DNA of 64,000 nt from Kineococcus gynurae (GCF_050871315.1 NZ_JBJLRE010000021.1), one strand, 5' to 3'. Positions 43,618 through 55,004 are shown, counted from the first letter of the stretch. A program made the numbers and translations. Notes: generated by a model from the sequence alone, not told the origin.

Positions 43618-44275
43618 GCCGCGCGACGCACGCCGTCGCCGCGCCGACGGGCTGGACACGCCCCGGGAGAACCGGCGTCGGCTGCTGGCCCGCCCGCAGG
43701 TCGACCCGGACGCCTTCGGCCGCGCCTCGGAGAGCTTCGCCCGCTTCATGGGGACGGGGCGCTTCCTCGTCTACATGACCGCCTTCGTGGCGATCTGGTT
43801 GGCCTGGAACACGTTCGCCCCGGAGGGGGCCCAGTTCGACCCGCGCGCGCTGAACTACACCCTGCTCACCCTGATCCTGTCGCTGCAGGCGTCCTACGCG
43901 GCGCCGCTCATCCTGCTGGCCCAGAACCGGCAGGACGACCGCGACCGGGTCCTCAACGAGCAGGACCGCGCCCAGAACGAACGGGCCCTGGCCGACACCG
44001 AGTACCTGACCCGGGAGGTCGCGGCCCTGCGGATGGCCCTGCGCGAGGTCGCCACGCGCGACTTCGTCCGCTCGGAGCTGCGCAGCATCCTCGAGGAGCT
44101 GCAGGAGGAGTCCGAGGGCGGGCCGGGTACGGTCAAGCGCAAGGGCAAGGGCACCAAGAAGGTGCGCAAGGAGCCGGAGAAGGTCCAGAAGGTGGAGAAG
44201 GCCGAGAGGGTCGACGGGCCCGAGCGGCGCCGGCCCACCGACGAGACCGCCGCCGCCCAGGACCCGCCCGACTGA
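43610..44275 (+). CDS. DUF1003 membrane protein
   Basis: A 221-residue protein. The core has two transmembrane helices (FLVYMTAFVAIWLAWNTF and LLTLILSLQASYAAPLILLAQ) separated by a short FDPRALN loop, then NRQDDRDRVLNEQDRAQNE, the classic DUF1003 signature. The C-terminal 60 residues are a Lys/Glu-rich coiled tail (VKRKGKGTKKVRKEPEKVQK). Function unknown; an association with the MgtE-N protein is suggested by the 8-nt gene overlap, which is conserved in other actinobacteria from memory. The start is GTG. Confidence 0.92.
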   Translation: MAEPRDARRRRADGLDTPRENRRRLLARPQVDPDAFGRASESFARFMGTGRFLVYMTAFVAIWLAWNTFAPEGAQFDPRALNYTLLTLILSLQASYAAPLILLAQNRQDDRDRVLNEQDRAQNERALADTEYLTREVAALRMALREVATRDFVRSELRSILEELQEESEGGPGTVKRKGKGTKKVRKEPEKVQKVEKAERVDGPERRRPTDETAAAQDPPD

Positions 44276-44327
44276 GGCCCACCCGTCCGGGCTCAAGTCC
44301 GTCGCCCGATGTGACGAGTCCTTCTGG

Positions 44328-46073
44328 GTGACGACTCTCGACGAGGCCCGGCGCAGCGCTGCCGTCGCCCCCGCCGCCGCCCCGCGCAAGCGCCTGGGCG
44401 ACGTGCTGGTGGAGAAGGGCCTGCTCACCGACGCCGACCTGGCGCTGGCCCTGACCCGCCAGGGCGACGGCGACGGACCGCGACGACGGCTCGGGACCAT
44501 CCTCGTCGAGGAGGGCCTCGTCTCCGAGGCCGAGCTCGCCCGCAGCCTGGCCGAGCTGCTCGGCCTGCAGCACGTCGACCTGTCCCGGCTCAACGTGGCC
44601 CCCGACGTCGTCCGCCAGCTCCCCCGCGCCGTCGCCGAACGCTGCCGCGTGCTGGTCCTCGACCGGACCCCGGAGTACCTGCTCATCGCGGCGTCGGACC
44701 CGACCAACGTCATGGCCCTCGACGACGTGAAGCTGTACACACGGGCGCCCGAGGTGCACGTCGTCGTGGCGCTGGACTCCCAGATCCGCGACCACCTCGC
44801 CCGGGCCTGGTCGCTGTCGGAGGACACCTCGCAGGTGACCCGGATGGTCGAGGAGGCCACCGACGAGGACGAGGAACCCGCGGTCGACATGCTCGCGGCG
44901 GGCGCGGCCGACGACACCCCGATCGTCAAGCTCGTCAACCAGATCCTTTCCGACGCCGTCCGCCTGCGCTGCAGCGACATCCACCTCGAGTCCCAGCGCA
45001 CGGGGCTGCGCGTGCGGTTCCGCGTCGACGGCCTGCTGCGCGACGTGATGTCGGCGCCGAAGCGCCTCGCCCCCGCGGTCATCAGCCGCATCAAGATCAT
45101 CTCGGGCCTGGACATCTCCGAGCGCCGCATCCCCCAGGACGGCCGCACCCGCGTCACCGTCGACGGCCATGCGATCGACTGCCGCGTCTCCACGCTGCCC
45201 GCCCTGCACGGCGAGAAGGTCGTCATCCGGCTGCTGACCCGCGGCGACGACGTCCCCTCGCTGGAGTCCCTCGGGTTCGAGGACGACCAGCTGGAGGTCT
45301 TCCGCCGCGCGCTGAGCGTCCCGCAGGGGCTGGTCCTCATCACCGGGCCGACCGGGTCGGGCAAGACGAACACCCTGTACGCCGCGATCCACGCGACCAT
45401 GTCGCCCGAGAAGAACATCATCACGCTGGAGGACCCGGTCGAGGTCCAGCTGCCCGGCATCACCCAGGTCCAGGTGCACCCCAAGGTCGGCATGACCTTC
45501 TCCGCGGGGTTGCGCTCGGTCCTGCGGCAGGACCCCGACATCGTCCTCATCGGCGAGGTGCGCGACACCGAGACCGCCGAGCTCGCGCTGAAGGCCTCGA
45601 TGACCGGGCACCTGGTGCTGACCACCCTGCACACCAACTCCGCGGTCGCCGCCCTGACCCGGCTGGTCGACATGGGTGCGGCCCCGTTCCTGGTCGCCAG
45701 CTCGCTGACCTGCGCGATCGCCCAGCGCCTCGTGCGCCGTCCGTGCGACACCTGCGCCGAGGGCTACATCCCCGACGAGACGCTGCTGACCGCGCTGGAC
45801 CTGTCCATCGAGGACATCCTCGACGCGACCCCGCTCAAGGGGGCCGGCTGCCCCGAGTGCGGGGGGACCGGCTACCGCGGCCGGACCGCGATCTACGAGG
45901 TCCTCGACATCGTGCCCTCGGTGCGCAAGGTCCTGCTGACCGAGGCGACCGAGGCCGCGCTGGAGGCCGAGGCCGCCCGCATCGGCATGAGCTCCCTGCG
46001 CGACTCGGCGCTGCGCAAGGCCATGCGCGGGGAGACGACCTTCGAGGAGGTCCTGCGGGTGACCGCGGGGTAG
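44328..46073 (+). CDS. pilB: Type IV pilus/type II secretion assembly ATPase, PilB/GspE-like
   Basis: A 581-residue ATPase. The N-terminal MshEN-like domains read RLGDVLVEKGLLTDADLALAL and LGTILVEEGLVSEAELARSL. The motor has ITGPTGSGKTNTLYAAI (Walker A), ITLEDPVEVQ (Asp box), DPDIVLIGEVRDTETAELAL (Walker B) and LTTLHTNSAVAALTRL (His box). A zinc module CDTC...CPEC closes the protein, as in PilB. It would power pilus extension, but no other pilus gene is nearby, so its partners must be elsewhere. The GTG start is 52 nt after DUF1003. Confidence 0.95.
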   Translation: MTTLDEARRSAAVAPAAAPRKRLGDVLVEKGLLTDADLALALTRQGDGDGPRRRLGTILVEEGLVSEAELARSLAELLGLQHVDLSRLNVAPDVVRQLPRAVAERCRVLVLDRTPEYLLIAASDPTNVMALDDVKLYTRAPEVHVVVALDSQIRDHLARAWSLSEDTSQVTRMVEEATDEDEEPAVDMLAAGAADDTPIVKLVNQILSDAVRLRCSDIHLESQRTGLRVRFRVDGLLRDVMSAPKRLAPAVISRIKIISGLDISERRIPQDGRTRVTVDGHAIDCRVSTLPALHGEKVVIRLLTRGDDVPSLESLGFEDDQLEVFRRALSVPQGLVLITGPTGSGKTNTLYAAIHATMSPEKNIITLEDPVEVQLPGITQVQVHPKVGMTFSAGLRSVLRQDPDIVLIGEVRDTETAELALKASMTGHLVLTTLHTNSAVAALTRLVDMGAAPFLVASSLTCAIAQRLVRRPCDTCAEGYIPDETLLTALDLSIEDILDATPLKGAGCPECGGTGYRGRTAIYEVLDIVPSVRKVLLTEATEAALEAEAARIGMSSLRDSALRKAMRGETTFEEVLRVTAG

Positions 46074-46103
46074 CTGTTCGCGCCGGGCCCCCGCAGCCGC
46101 ACG

Positions 46104-46109
46104 TAGGGT
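46104..46109 (+). promoter_or_regulatory. -10 element of a leaderless promoter (mrp)
   Basis: TAGGGT, then seven bases (GGCCGAC), then GTG 46117. The alternative GTG at 46108 lies inside this element, which favours 46117 as the start. Confidence 0.5.
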
Positions 46110-46116
46110 GGCCGAC

Positions 46117-47259
46117 GTGGCTCCCCGAACGACCGACGACATCCGTGCCGACGTCCTGACCGCGCTCGGGTCGGTCATCGACCCCGAGCTGCACAAGCCG
46201 ATCACCGAGCTGGGGATGGTCGACGGCGTCGACGTCGCCCCCGACGGCACGGTCGCCGTCCGGGTGCTGCTCACGATCGCCGGCTGCCCGATGCGCGACA
46301 CCATCACCGCCGACGTCACCCGGGCCGTCGGCACGGTCGCCGGCGCGACCGGCGTGCGCGTCTCGACCTCGGCGATGAGCGAGGAGCAGCGCCGGGAGCT
46401 CACCACCAGGCTGCGGGGTACGACGACCGCGGCCCCGACCATCCCGTTCAACGCCCCCGGCAGCCTCACCCGGGTCATCGCCGTGGCCTCGGGCAAGGGC
46501 GGTGTCGGCAAGTCGAGCGTGACCGTGAACCTGGCCGCCGCGATGGCCGCCGACGGGCTGCGCGTCGGGGTCATCGACGCCGACGTGCACGGTTTCTCGG
46601 TCCCGCGTCTGCTCGACGTGCACGGGCGTCCGACCCGGGTCGACCAGATGATCATCCCGCCGGTCGGGCACGGGGTCCGGGTCATCTCCATCGGCATGTT
46701 CGTCGACGGCAACCAGCCGATCGCCTGGCGCGGGCCGATGCTGCACCGGGCCCTTCAGCAGTTCGCCTCCGAGGTGTTCTGGGGCGACCTCGACGTGCTG
46801 CTGCTGGACCTCCCGCCGGGCACCGGTGACATGGCGATCAGCGTCGCCCAGCTTCTGCCCAAGGCCGAGGTCCTGGTGGTCACGACCCCGCAGGCCGCCG
46901 CGGCCGAGGTGGCCGAACGGGCCGGGGCGGTCGCCGTGCAGACCGAGCAGGCGGTCATCGGCGTGGTCGAGAACATGTCGTGGCTGCCGCTGCCCGACGG
47001 GCAGCGCCTGGAGGTGTTCGGCTCGGGCGGGGGCGCGCAGGTCGCCACGGCCCTGACGTCGCTGCTCGGGCGCGAGGTCCCGCTGCTGGCCCAGCTGCCG
47101 ATGGACGTCGCCCTCCGCGAGGGCGGGGACGCCGGGGTCCCGGTCGTGCTGAGCGACCCGGGCTCCCCCGCGGCCGCCGCGTTGCGGGAGCTGGCCCGCG
47201 GGCTGGCGCACCGACCCCGCGGACTGGCCGGGCGGCCGCTGGGCGTCAGCGTCGCCTGA
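46117..47259 (+). CDS. mrp: Mrp/NBP35-family Fe-S cluster carrier ATPase
   Basis: A 380-residue protein. A DUF59/MIP18-like domain (VIDPELHKPITELGMVDGV) precedes the deviant Walker P-loop NTPase (ASGKGGVGKSSVTVNLAAA near residue 125). LLDLPPGTGDMAISVAQL and VGVVENMSW-type segments follow. Mrp proteins carry and transfer Fe-S clusters. I note no CxxC in the usual C-terminal position (the segment reads LPLPDGQRLEVFGSGGG), a common actinobacterial variant whose cluster ligation is unclear. Position beside tatB-htrA-sigE matches Rv1229c. Ends 3 nt from the convergent tatB. Confidence 0.93.
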   Translation: MAPRTTDDIRADVLTALGSVIDPELHKPITELGMVDGVDVAPDGTVAVRVLLTIAGCPMRDTITADVTRAVGTVAGATGVRVSTSAMSEEQRRELTTRLRGTTTAAPTIPFNAPGSLTRVIAVASGKGGVGKSSVTVNLAAAMAADGLRVGVIDADVHGFSVPRLLDVHGRPTRVDQMIIPPVGHGVRVISIGMFVDGNQPIAWRGPMLHRALQQFASEVFWGDLDVLLLDLPPGTGDMAISVAQLLPKAEVLVVTTPQAAAAEVAERAGAVAVQTEQAVIGVVENMSWLPLPDGQRLEVFGSGGGAQVATALTSLLGREVPLLAQLPMDVALREGGDAGVPVVLSDPGSPAAAALRELARGLAHRPRGLAGRPLGVSVA

Positions 47260-47262
47260 GGA

Positions 47263-47670
47263 TCAGGTGGCGTCCTCGTCGAAGGGGACGCGGGAGCTGC
47301 TGCCGGAGTCCTTCGACAGGTCCAGGCGCGGCTTCGTCTCGGAACCGGCGCTGCCGTTCTTGCCGGAGTTCTTCAACGAGACCGCCTTCTTCAGCGCGGC
47401 GTCGTCGTCCTCGTCCCACACGTCGGACAGCGCGTCGCGCACGATGCGGCGCGGATCGTACTGACGGGGGTCGAGCTTCTTCCAGTCGATCTCGTCGAAC
47501 TCGGGGCCGAGCTCCTCGCGCATCTGCGCCTGGGCGCCCTTGGCGAAGCGGCGGGCGGAACGGACGAGCCCGGCGAGCTGCTCGGCGTAGTGCGGCAGCC
47601 GTTCCGGTCCGAGGACCAGCAGGGCCACGACGAGGAGGACGAGGAACTCGCCCCCGTTGATGCCGAACAC
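47263..47670 (-). CDS. tatB: Twin-arginine translocase subunit TatB
   Basis: A 135-residue protein. FGINGGEFLVLLVVALLVLG forms the N-terminal transmembrane helix, with the TatB-type Glu at position 8. GPERLPHYAEQLAGLVRSAR is the amphipathic helix after the hinge. An acidic linker and a Ser/Lys-rich tail complete it. TatB with TatC binds twin-arginine signal peptides. It lies downstream of htrA on the same strand, as in the mycobacterial sigE cluster, but has its own promoter: TAGTCT 6 nt before the GTG. Confidence 0.95.
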   Translation of the reverse strand: MFGINGGEFLVLLVVALLVLGPERLPHYAEQLAGLVRSARRFAKGAQAQMREELGPEFDEIDWKKLDPRQYDPRRIVRDALSDVWDEDDDAALKKAVSLKNSGKNGSAGSETKPRLDLSKDSGSSSRVPFDEDAT

Positions 47671-47676
47671 GACCTC

Positions 47677-47682
47677 AGACTA
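47677..47682 (-). promoter_or_regulatory. -10 element of a leaderless promoter (tatB)
   Basis: TAGTCT on the minus strand, then GAGGTC, then GTG at 47670. Confidence 0.55.
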
Positions 47683-47761
47683 ACCGACGTCCACCGGCGT
47701 GGACCGCCCCCGCACCTGTGGGTTCACCCCACGGAGCCTGGGCGGCGACCCCGCGCCGGGC

Positions 47762-49098
<1,337 letters not shown>

Positions 49099-49102
<4 letters not shown>

Positions 49103-49605
49103 GGCGTCGGACTGGCCGTGGACGCCCCGGCCGGGGACGGACGCAGCTCGGCCACGGGCGGGGCCTGGTGCGGGCCGAGCCAGAGCAGACCCGCCACTCC
49201 CACCCCGAGCAGCCCGAACGACCCGGCCAGGGCCAGGGCGAGGGGGCGGCGGCCGTGACGGCCGCGCCGACGAGCCGGCCGGGAGGCCGGCGGTCGCGTC
49301 GCGGCCAGCGGACCCCGCGGCGGCGCCGTCCCGACGGCGGGGCGGGCCGGGCGGGCCATGGGCCGGTCGCGCGGCGGCAGCGGACCCACGGGCCCACCGA
49401 TGTCGAGCAGCCGGACCAGGAGGTCCGGGGAGACCTCGGGGCCGCGCAGCGCGCGCACCTGGTCGACGACCTGCCGCTCCGCGGCGACGTCGTCGGCGCA
49501 CGGACGACACTCGGACAGGTGCGCGTCGACCCGGGCGGCCGCGTCGGTGCTCAGCCGCCCGTCGATGAACGGGGTCACCCGCGACCCCAGGTGCGGACCC
49601 CTCAT
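49099..49605 (-). CDS. rseA: Zinc-containing anti-sigma factor (RseA-like)
   Basis: A 168-residue protein. The ZAS motif HLSECRPCADDV (HxxxCxxC) near residues 27-37 binds zinc and the sigma factor. A Pro/Arg-rich linker is followed by one transmembrane helix (LALALAGSFGLLGVGVAGLLW) and a short Pro-rich outside tail. The transmembrane segment differs from mycobacterial RseA, which is described as soluble, so release may depend on proteolysis rather than only redox. The ATG overlaps the sigE stop (ATGA), and the stop overlaps htrA. Confidence 0.92.
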
Positions 49606-50252
49606 GCCCGACCACCCGGCACGATCCGGGAGCGCAGGCCGGTGCTGCGCGTGGCCTCCGACCCGGGCGGCGCCTGCGGCGGTCGGGGGGCGCGGTGGGC
49701 CAGGGCGGTGCGCAGCTGGGCTCGCCCGCGGTGGATGCGCGAACGCACGGTGCCGAGCTTCACCCCGAGCGTCGCCGCGATCTCCTCGTAGGACAGACCC
49801 TCGATGTCGCACAGGACCACGACGGCCCGGAAGTCCGGGGCCAGCGCGTCGAGCGCGGACTGCACGTCGTCGTCGAGGTTGCGGTGCTCGAAGGCCCGCT
49901 CCGGGCCGACGTCGGTGCTCGGCAGACGGTCGTTGGCGTCGTCGCCGAGGGCGTCGAACCGGATCCGCTGCTTGCGGCGCACCTGGTCGAGGAAGAGGTT
50001 CGTGGTGATCCGGTGCAACCAGCCCTCGAACGTGCCCGGCTGGTAGCTGGACAGCGAACGGAAGACCCGGACGAAGACCTCCTGGGTGAGGTCCTCCGCG
50101 TCGTGCCGGTTCCCGGTCAGCCGGTAGGCCAGGCGGTAGACGCGTGCGCTGTGCTCGCGGACGACCTCGTCCCACGTCGGAGGCACCCAGGTCGAGGCGA
50201 CGACGGGGCTCGTGGGGGTCTGCTCACCGGCGGTGCCGGCGTCCTGCTGCAC
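49602..50252 (-). CDS. sigE: ECF RNA polymerase sigma factor SigE-like
   Basis: A 216-residue sigma-70 family protein. Region 2 is YRLAYRLTGNRHDAEDLTQE and VFVRVFRSLSSYQPGTFEGW. Region 4 is LAPDFRAVVVLCDIEGLSYE and EIAATLGVKLGTVRSRIHRG. The GTG at 50252 has AGGAGG at ideal spacing; upstream in-frame starts at 50312 and 50339 lack this. With the ZAS anti-sigma factor and HtrA directly downstream, it is the envelope-stress sigma factor. I saw no clear ECF-type GGAAC/GTT promoter upstream. Confidence 0.95.
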   Translation of the reverse strand: MQQDAGTAGEQTPTSPVVASTWVPPTWDEVVREHSARVYRLAYRLTGNRHDAEDLTQEVFVRVFRSLSSYQPGTFEGWLHRITTNLFLDQVRRKQRIRFDALGDDANDRLPSTDVGPERAFEHRNLDDDVQSALDALAPDFRAVVVLCDIEGLSYEEIAATLGVKLGTVRSRIHRGRAQLRTALAHRAPRPPQAPPGSEATRSTGLRSRIVPGGRA

Positions 50253-50437
50253 GGGGTTCCTCCTGGGACGGGTGGGGAAGGGGGCCGCGAACGGCACCGC
50301 CACTGCGCCCATCGTCTCGCACGTCCTCTCGCTCGGCACGCCGCACCCGGCCCTGATGGCCGGGAGGGCTACGCACGTCCCAACGGGAGGGGGGCGGACG
50401 GGGTTCCCGCCTCCCCCGATCGGCGGGGTCGCCCGAC

Positions 50438-50443
50438 TAGATT
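50438..50443 (+). promoter_or_regulatory. -10 element of a leaderless promoter (O-methyltransferase)
   Basis: TAGATT, then CCTGGC, then ATG 50450. It is one of the best matches to the leaderless pattern in the window. Confidence 0.6.
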
Positions 50444-50449
50444 CCTGGC

Positions 50450-51320
<871 letters not shown>

Positions 51321-51331
<11 letters not shown>

Positions 51332-52904
51332 GGCCCTCCAGCCAGCTCAGCAGCACGCGGGCGCCGAAACCGGTCGCCCCGCGGTTCACCTCGTGCTCGG
51401 CCACGTCGGAACGGCCCGTCCCGGCGATGTCCAGGTGCGCCCACCGACGCCCGCCGACGAAGGGCTGCAGGAACAGCGCGGCCAGGACGGTCCCCGCCCC
51501 GGCGCCCGGGGTGCGCGCGACCTGCGTCGCGTCGGCCAGCTCGGAGTCGAGCAGCTCGGCGTACTCCGCGACCAGGGGCAGCGGCCAGAGCCGTTCCCCC
51601 GAGGCCTCCCCCGCCGCGCGCAGGCCCTCGCCCAGGGCCTCGTCGGTCGCGAACAGCGCCGCGTGGCGCTTGCCCAGGGCGACCCCGACCGCACCGGTGA
51701 GGGTGGCCACGTCGACGAGCACGTCGGGCTGCAGCGTCGCGTCGGCGAAGGCCAGCGCGTCACCCAGGACGAGGCGGCCCTCGGCGTCGGTGTTGTTGAT
51801 CTCGGTGGTGCGCCCGCCGTGGTGCCGGACGACGTCACCGGGACGGTAGGAGGCCCCGCCGAAGGCGTTCTCGGCGAGCGCCAGCAGCGCCGTGACCCGC
51901 ACCGGCAGCCGGGACCGGGCCGCGGCCAGCACGACCGCGAGCACCACGGCGGCCCCGGTCATGTCGGTCTTCATGCCGACCATCGACTCGCGCGGTTTGA
52001 GGGCCAGGCCACCGGTGTCGTAGGTGATGCCCTTGCCGACCAGCACGACGTGGGGGACGGTCGCGGCCGGGTCCTGGGCGGGCGGGGTCCAGCCGACCTG
52101 GACCAGGGCGGGCGGCGAGGGCGAACCCCCGCCGACGGCCAGCAGCCCGCCGAAACCCTCGGCGCGCAGGTCGGCCTCGCCGCGCACGACGACGTCGAGA
52201 CCCGCGGCGGCGGCGAGCTCCCGGGCCTGCCCGACCATCCAGGCCGGGTCCTTGAGGTTGGCGGGGGTGGCGGCCAGGTCGCGGGCCAGCACCGTGGCGC
52301 CGGCCCGCGTCAGGGCCCGCTCCACGGCGTCCGCGTCGACCTCCCCGAGCAGGTGCAACCGACGCCGCGCCGGCTCGTCGGCCGCGCGCGCCCCGCTGAC
52401 CGGGGGCTGGTAGCCGGCCAGGACGTAGCCCTCCACGAACGCGGTGACCCCGGTGGCCCCGACGCCGTCGAGAGCCGGGGTCGCCGCGTCGGCGTCCCCC
52501 ACCGCGCGGGCGAGCGCCGCCCCGGCGCGACGCAGGTCCGTGGGCCCCGAGTCACCGAGTCCCAGGGCCAGCAGGCGGCGCGGGGCCCCGTCCGGTGCGG
52601 GCACCGGGACGCGGCTGCTGCCGGGACGGCCGCCGAGCTTCTCGGCCACGGCCACCGCGGCCAGGTCGATCCCGTAGCGCTCGGCCACCGCGCGCGAGGC
52701 CGGCGGCACCTGGACGCCGGGACTCCCCGCCGAGGTCGCGGGGCCGGTCGCGGGGGTCAGCGCCACCGCGAGCACCTCGGCGGTGCCCGACCCCACCGTC
52801 GTCGGGTCGCCCGCGGCCCCGCGGAGCACGAGCACCTCGGGCGGGGTCCAGCGGCGCAGCTGCGGTGCGGCCGAGCGGGTCGGGACGGTCGGGTGCGGGC
52901 TCAC
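51321..52904 (-). CDS. pepA: Leucyl aminopeptidase (M17, PepA type)
   Basis: A 527-residue protein. The C-terminal catalytic domain has VGKGITYDTGGLALKPRESM (Lys and Asp ligands), MKTDMTGAAVVLA, and NNTDAEGRLVLGDAL, the M17 signature with two-metal ligands and the catalytic Arg. The N-terminal macro-like domain is Ala-rich and poorly conserved, as usual. It removes N-terminal Leu and other residues; M17 enzymes can also act on Cys-Gly in thiol turnover. The GTG start has GAAGGAG upstream. Preceded by a terminator that separates it from DUF3117. Confidence 0.95.
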
Positions 52905-52930
52905 AGGACTCCTTCGGGGTGGGAACGGGG

Positions 52931-52962
52931 ACGGGGCGGACCCCCGAAGGGATCCGCCCCGT
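52931..52962 (-). terminator. Terminator between DUF3117 gene and pepA
   Basis: ACGGGGCGGA (52931-52940) pairs with TCCGCCCCGT (52953-52962), with additional inner C/G pairs. It lies 11 nt after the DUF3117 stop and just upstream of pepA's ribosome site, so pepA may be expressed partly by read-through or from a start within this region. Confidence 0.65.
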
Positions 52963-52972
52963 GGGACCGGGC

Positions 52973-53140
52973 TCAGCCGACGACCGAGCCGATCTCCTCT
53001 CCCAGCGCCTTGGCCTCGTCCGGGGTCATCTCGACGACGAGGCGACCACCACCTTCCAGCGGCATGCGCAGGACGATGCCGCGCCCTTCCTTGGTGACCT
53101 CCAGCGGACCGTCCCCGGTCCTCGGCTTCATGGCCGCCAT
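52973..53140 (-). CDS. DUF3117 small protein
   Basis: A 55-residue protein, AAMKPRTGDGPLEVTKEGRG in its first part and LVVEMTPDEAKALGEEIG at its end. This is the complete DUF3117 family (Rv1211 type), a tiny conserved actinobacterial protein of unknown function. GAGAGGA precedes the ATG at 53140; an internal ATG at 53131 is possible. Not overlapped by any larger gene. The 170 nt upstream to the mannosyltransferase gene hold no further gene that I can support. Confidence 0.92.
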   Translation of the reverse strand: MAAMKPRTGDGPLEVTKEGRGIVLRMPLEGGGRLVVEMTPDEAKALGEEIGSVVG

Positions 53141-53310
53141 CGGCGTGCGTCCTCTCTCGTCGTCTTCTGCGCCGGCAGTACCGCGCGGGTACTCGGCGCG
53201 TGCCGCGGCCGGCTGCTGCGGCAGGCGTTCTGCTCCCATTGTCCCCTACCGCGGGCGCCGCCGAGGACACGGGCACGCCAGTCATCTCGGTCGGTCGGTC
53301 GGGCGGTCGG

Positions 53311-54528
53311 TCACGGCGGCCAGTCCGCGGGCGGGGAGAACCGCCAGAGCCAGGCGGTCCAGACGATCTGCAGGAGCAGGCAGGCGACGACCGTCGCCCG
53401 CAGCGCTCCCCTCCGTCGGGGGTGCAGTGCGACCAGGCCGCCGAGCGGGAAGAGCAGCATCAGGTAGCGGAAGAGGCTCGTGAAGGGGTCGAGGACCGCG
53501 AGCAGGTAGCCGGAGTAGGCCAGGCACCAGACCCGCAGCTCCAAACCGAGCACGGCGGTGCGGGCCGAGAGCAGGAAGAACGCGGCGAGCCCCAGCAGCA
53601 GCAGGAGCAGCACGGGCCCGACGAGGTCACCCAGGAGGTACTGCGACACCGACACCCAGGGCACGAACGGGACGACCTCCCCGCTGCTGCGCCAGGCGCC
53701 CATCGTGGCCGTGTAGGCGTCGCGGCGCCCCGTCAGCCACCAGGTGATCCCCGGCCAGAGCAGCCCCGCGGTCCCCGAGGCGGCGAGCAGCACCGCGGCC
53801 CGGACGGCGACCCCGGTCGGGGGCCGGCGTGCACCGCCGCGGTGGGCGCGCAGCGCCCGCAGCCCGAGGTGCACGACGACGACCGCGGTCAGCGGGAGCG
53901 CCACGGGGCGGGTGAGCCCCAGCACCAGGGCCAGGACCGCGGCCGGGAGGTAGGCGCGCCGCAGCAGGAGCAGCAGGAACCCCGCCAGCAGCAGCATCGC
54001 GGGGCCCTCGGTGTAGGCCACCTGCAGCACGGGCGAGACCGGGGAGACGCAGAAGAGCACCGCCGCGCTCCACGCCGCCCGCCGCGCGGTGGCCGGGCGG
54101 CCCCCGGCCCGCAGCACCGCCTCGTGCAGCACGCGGTGGACGAGCACCGCGGCCCCCGCCCCCGTCACGAGGGCGACGACCGATCCGCTGACCGCGAAGT
54201 CGAGCCCGGTCACCGCGGAGAGGGCCCGGGCCAGCAGCGGGAAGACCGGGTAGAAGGCGAGCGCCGACTGCTGCGGACGCCCGTCGGCACCGAGCGGCAC
54301 CGAGGAGGGGTAGCCGTCCTCGGCGATCTCCCGGTACCAGACCGCGTCCCAGATGCCGAGCATCCCGGTGTAGCCGGGGTCGGCCGACGTCCAGACCGAC
54401 TCCGCCTGGAAGCGGGCGACCTCGGCGATCACCACCGCCGAGAAGACCCGGGCCGCGGCGTAGACGAGGAGCACCTGGACGATGACGGGGGCCCGCAGCC
54501 AGGCCAGCACGAGCCGTCGACGGGTCAC
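53311..54528 (-). CDS. PIG-V/GT39-like membrane mannosyltransferase
   Basis: A 405-residue polytopic protein with about nine hydrophobic segments. The first loop contains GIWDAVWYREIAEDGYP, the DxxWYxxIAxxGY pattern of GPI-mannosyltransferase-like and related GT-C enzymes; the Asp is the likely catalytic base. VLFCVSPVSPVLQVAYTEGP resembles the second conserved loop. It probably transfers mannose from polyprenyl-phosphate-mannose to a lipid or protein outside the membrane. The GTG overlaps the stop of the SRPBCC gene (GTGA). It is the last gene of a five-gene coupled chain starting at dapE. Confidence 0.82.
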   Translation of the reverse strand: MTRRRLVLAWLRAPVIVQVLLVYAAARVFSAVVIAEVARFQAESVWTSADPGYTGMLGIWDAVWYREIAEDGYPSSVPLGADGRPQQSALAFYPVFPLLARALSAVTGLDFAVSGSVVALVTGAGAAVLVHRVLHEAVLRAGGRPATARRAAWSAAVLFCVSPVSPVLQVAYTEGPAMLLLAGFLLLLLRRAYLPAAVLALVLGLTRPVALPLTAVVVVHLGLRALRAHRGGARRPPTGVAVRAAVLLAASGTAGLLWPGITWWLTGRRDAYTATMGAWRSSGEVVPFVPWVSVSQYLLGDLVGPVLLLLLLGLAAFFLLSARTAVLGLELRVWCLAYSGYLLAVLDPFTSLFRYLMLLFPLGGLVALHPRRRGALRATVVACLLLQIVWTAWLWRFSPPADWPP

Positions 54529-55004
54529 CGGCGCACCGCACCCCGTTCGAGGTCGCGACGGGCGCGCAGCAGCACCCCACCGAACGCGACCCGGCCGAGC
54601 AGGCCGGGCAGCGGTCCGCCGAGCCGGGCGGCCCGAGCGAGGGGCGCGGGGCGGACGAGCAGGTCCTCGGTCCAGACGACCCGGCTGCCCCCGCCCTCGG
54701 CGGCGACCTCGATCGTGGCCGTCCCGCCGAGCACGGTCCCGGTCTTGGCCAGGTCGACCCGGCCGGGGCGGCCGTCGAGCGGCGGGTCGAGGCGGGTGAC
54801 GCGCATGGGGTCGCGCAGCGCGAACGGACCGAGCGCGCTGACGGTGGAGAACTCCTCCCCGACCGCCCCCCGGGGGCCGGGGCGCCGACGGATGCGGGTG
54901 AACGGGATCCACCGGGCCTGGGCCGGCCAGTCGGTAAGGGCGGCGAACACGGCCTCCGGGCTCGCGGCCATCCGCACGGCGACCCGGAAGCGGACCCGGC
55001 TCAC
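54525..55004 (-). CDS. SRPBCC (START-like) domain protein
   Basis: A 159-residue protein. FRVAVRMAASPEAVFAALTD followed by WPAQARWIPFTRI opens the polyketide-cyclase/START fold, and TATIEVAAEGGGSRVVWTED is the central strand pair. A hydrophobic cavity protein with an unknown ligand, perhaps a lipid, given the neighbouring membrane glycosyltransferase. Stop and start overlap by 4 nt on both sides (DivIVA-like gene upstream, mannosyltransferase downstream). Confidence 0.85.
   Translation of the reverse strand: MSRVRFRVAVRMAASPEAVFAALTDWPAQARWIPFTRIRRRPGPRGAVGEEFSTVSALGPFALRDPMRVTRLDPPLDGRPGRVDLAKTGTVLGGTATIEVAAEGGGSRVVWTEDLLVRPAPLARAARLGGPLPGLLGRVAFGGVLLRARRDLERGAVRR

Noticed and set aside
39076..43749. 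1557-residue minus-strand frame
   Set aside because: It crosses pepP and MgtE-N in antisense; the real minus-strand genes beneath it (YflT protein, Dps) use another frame.
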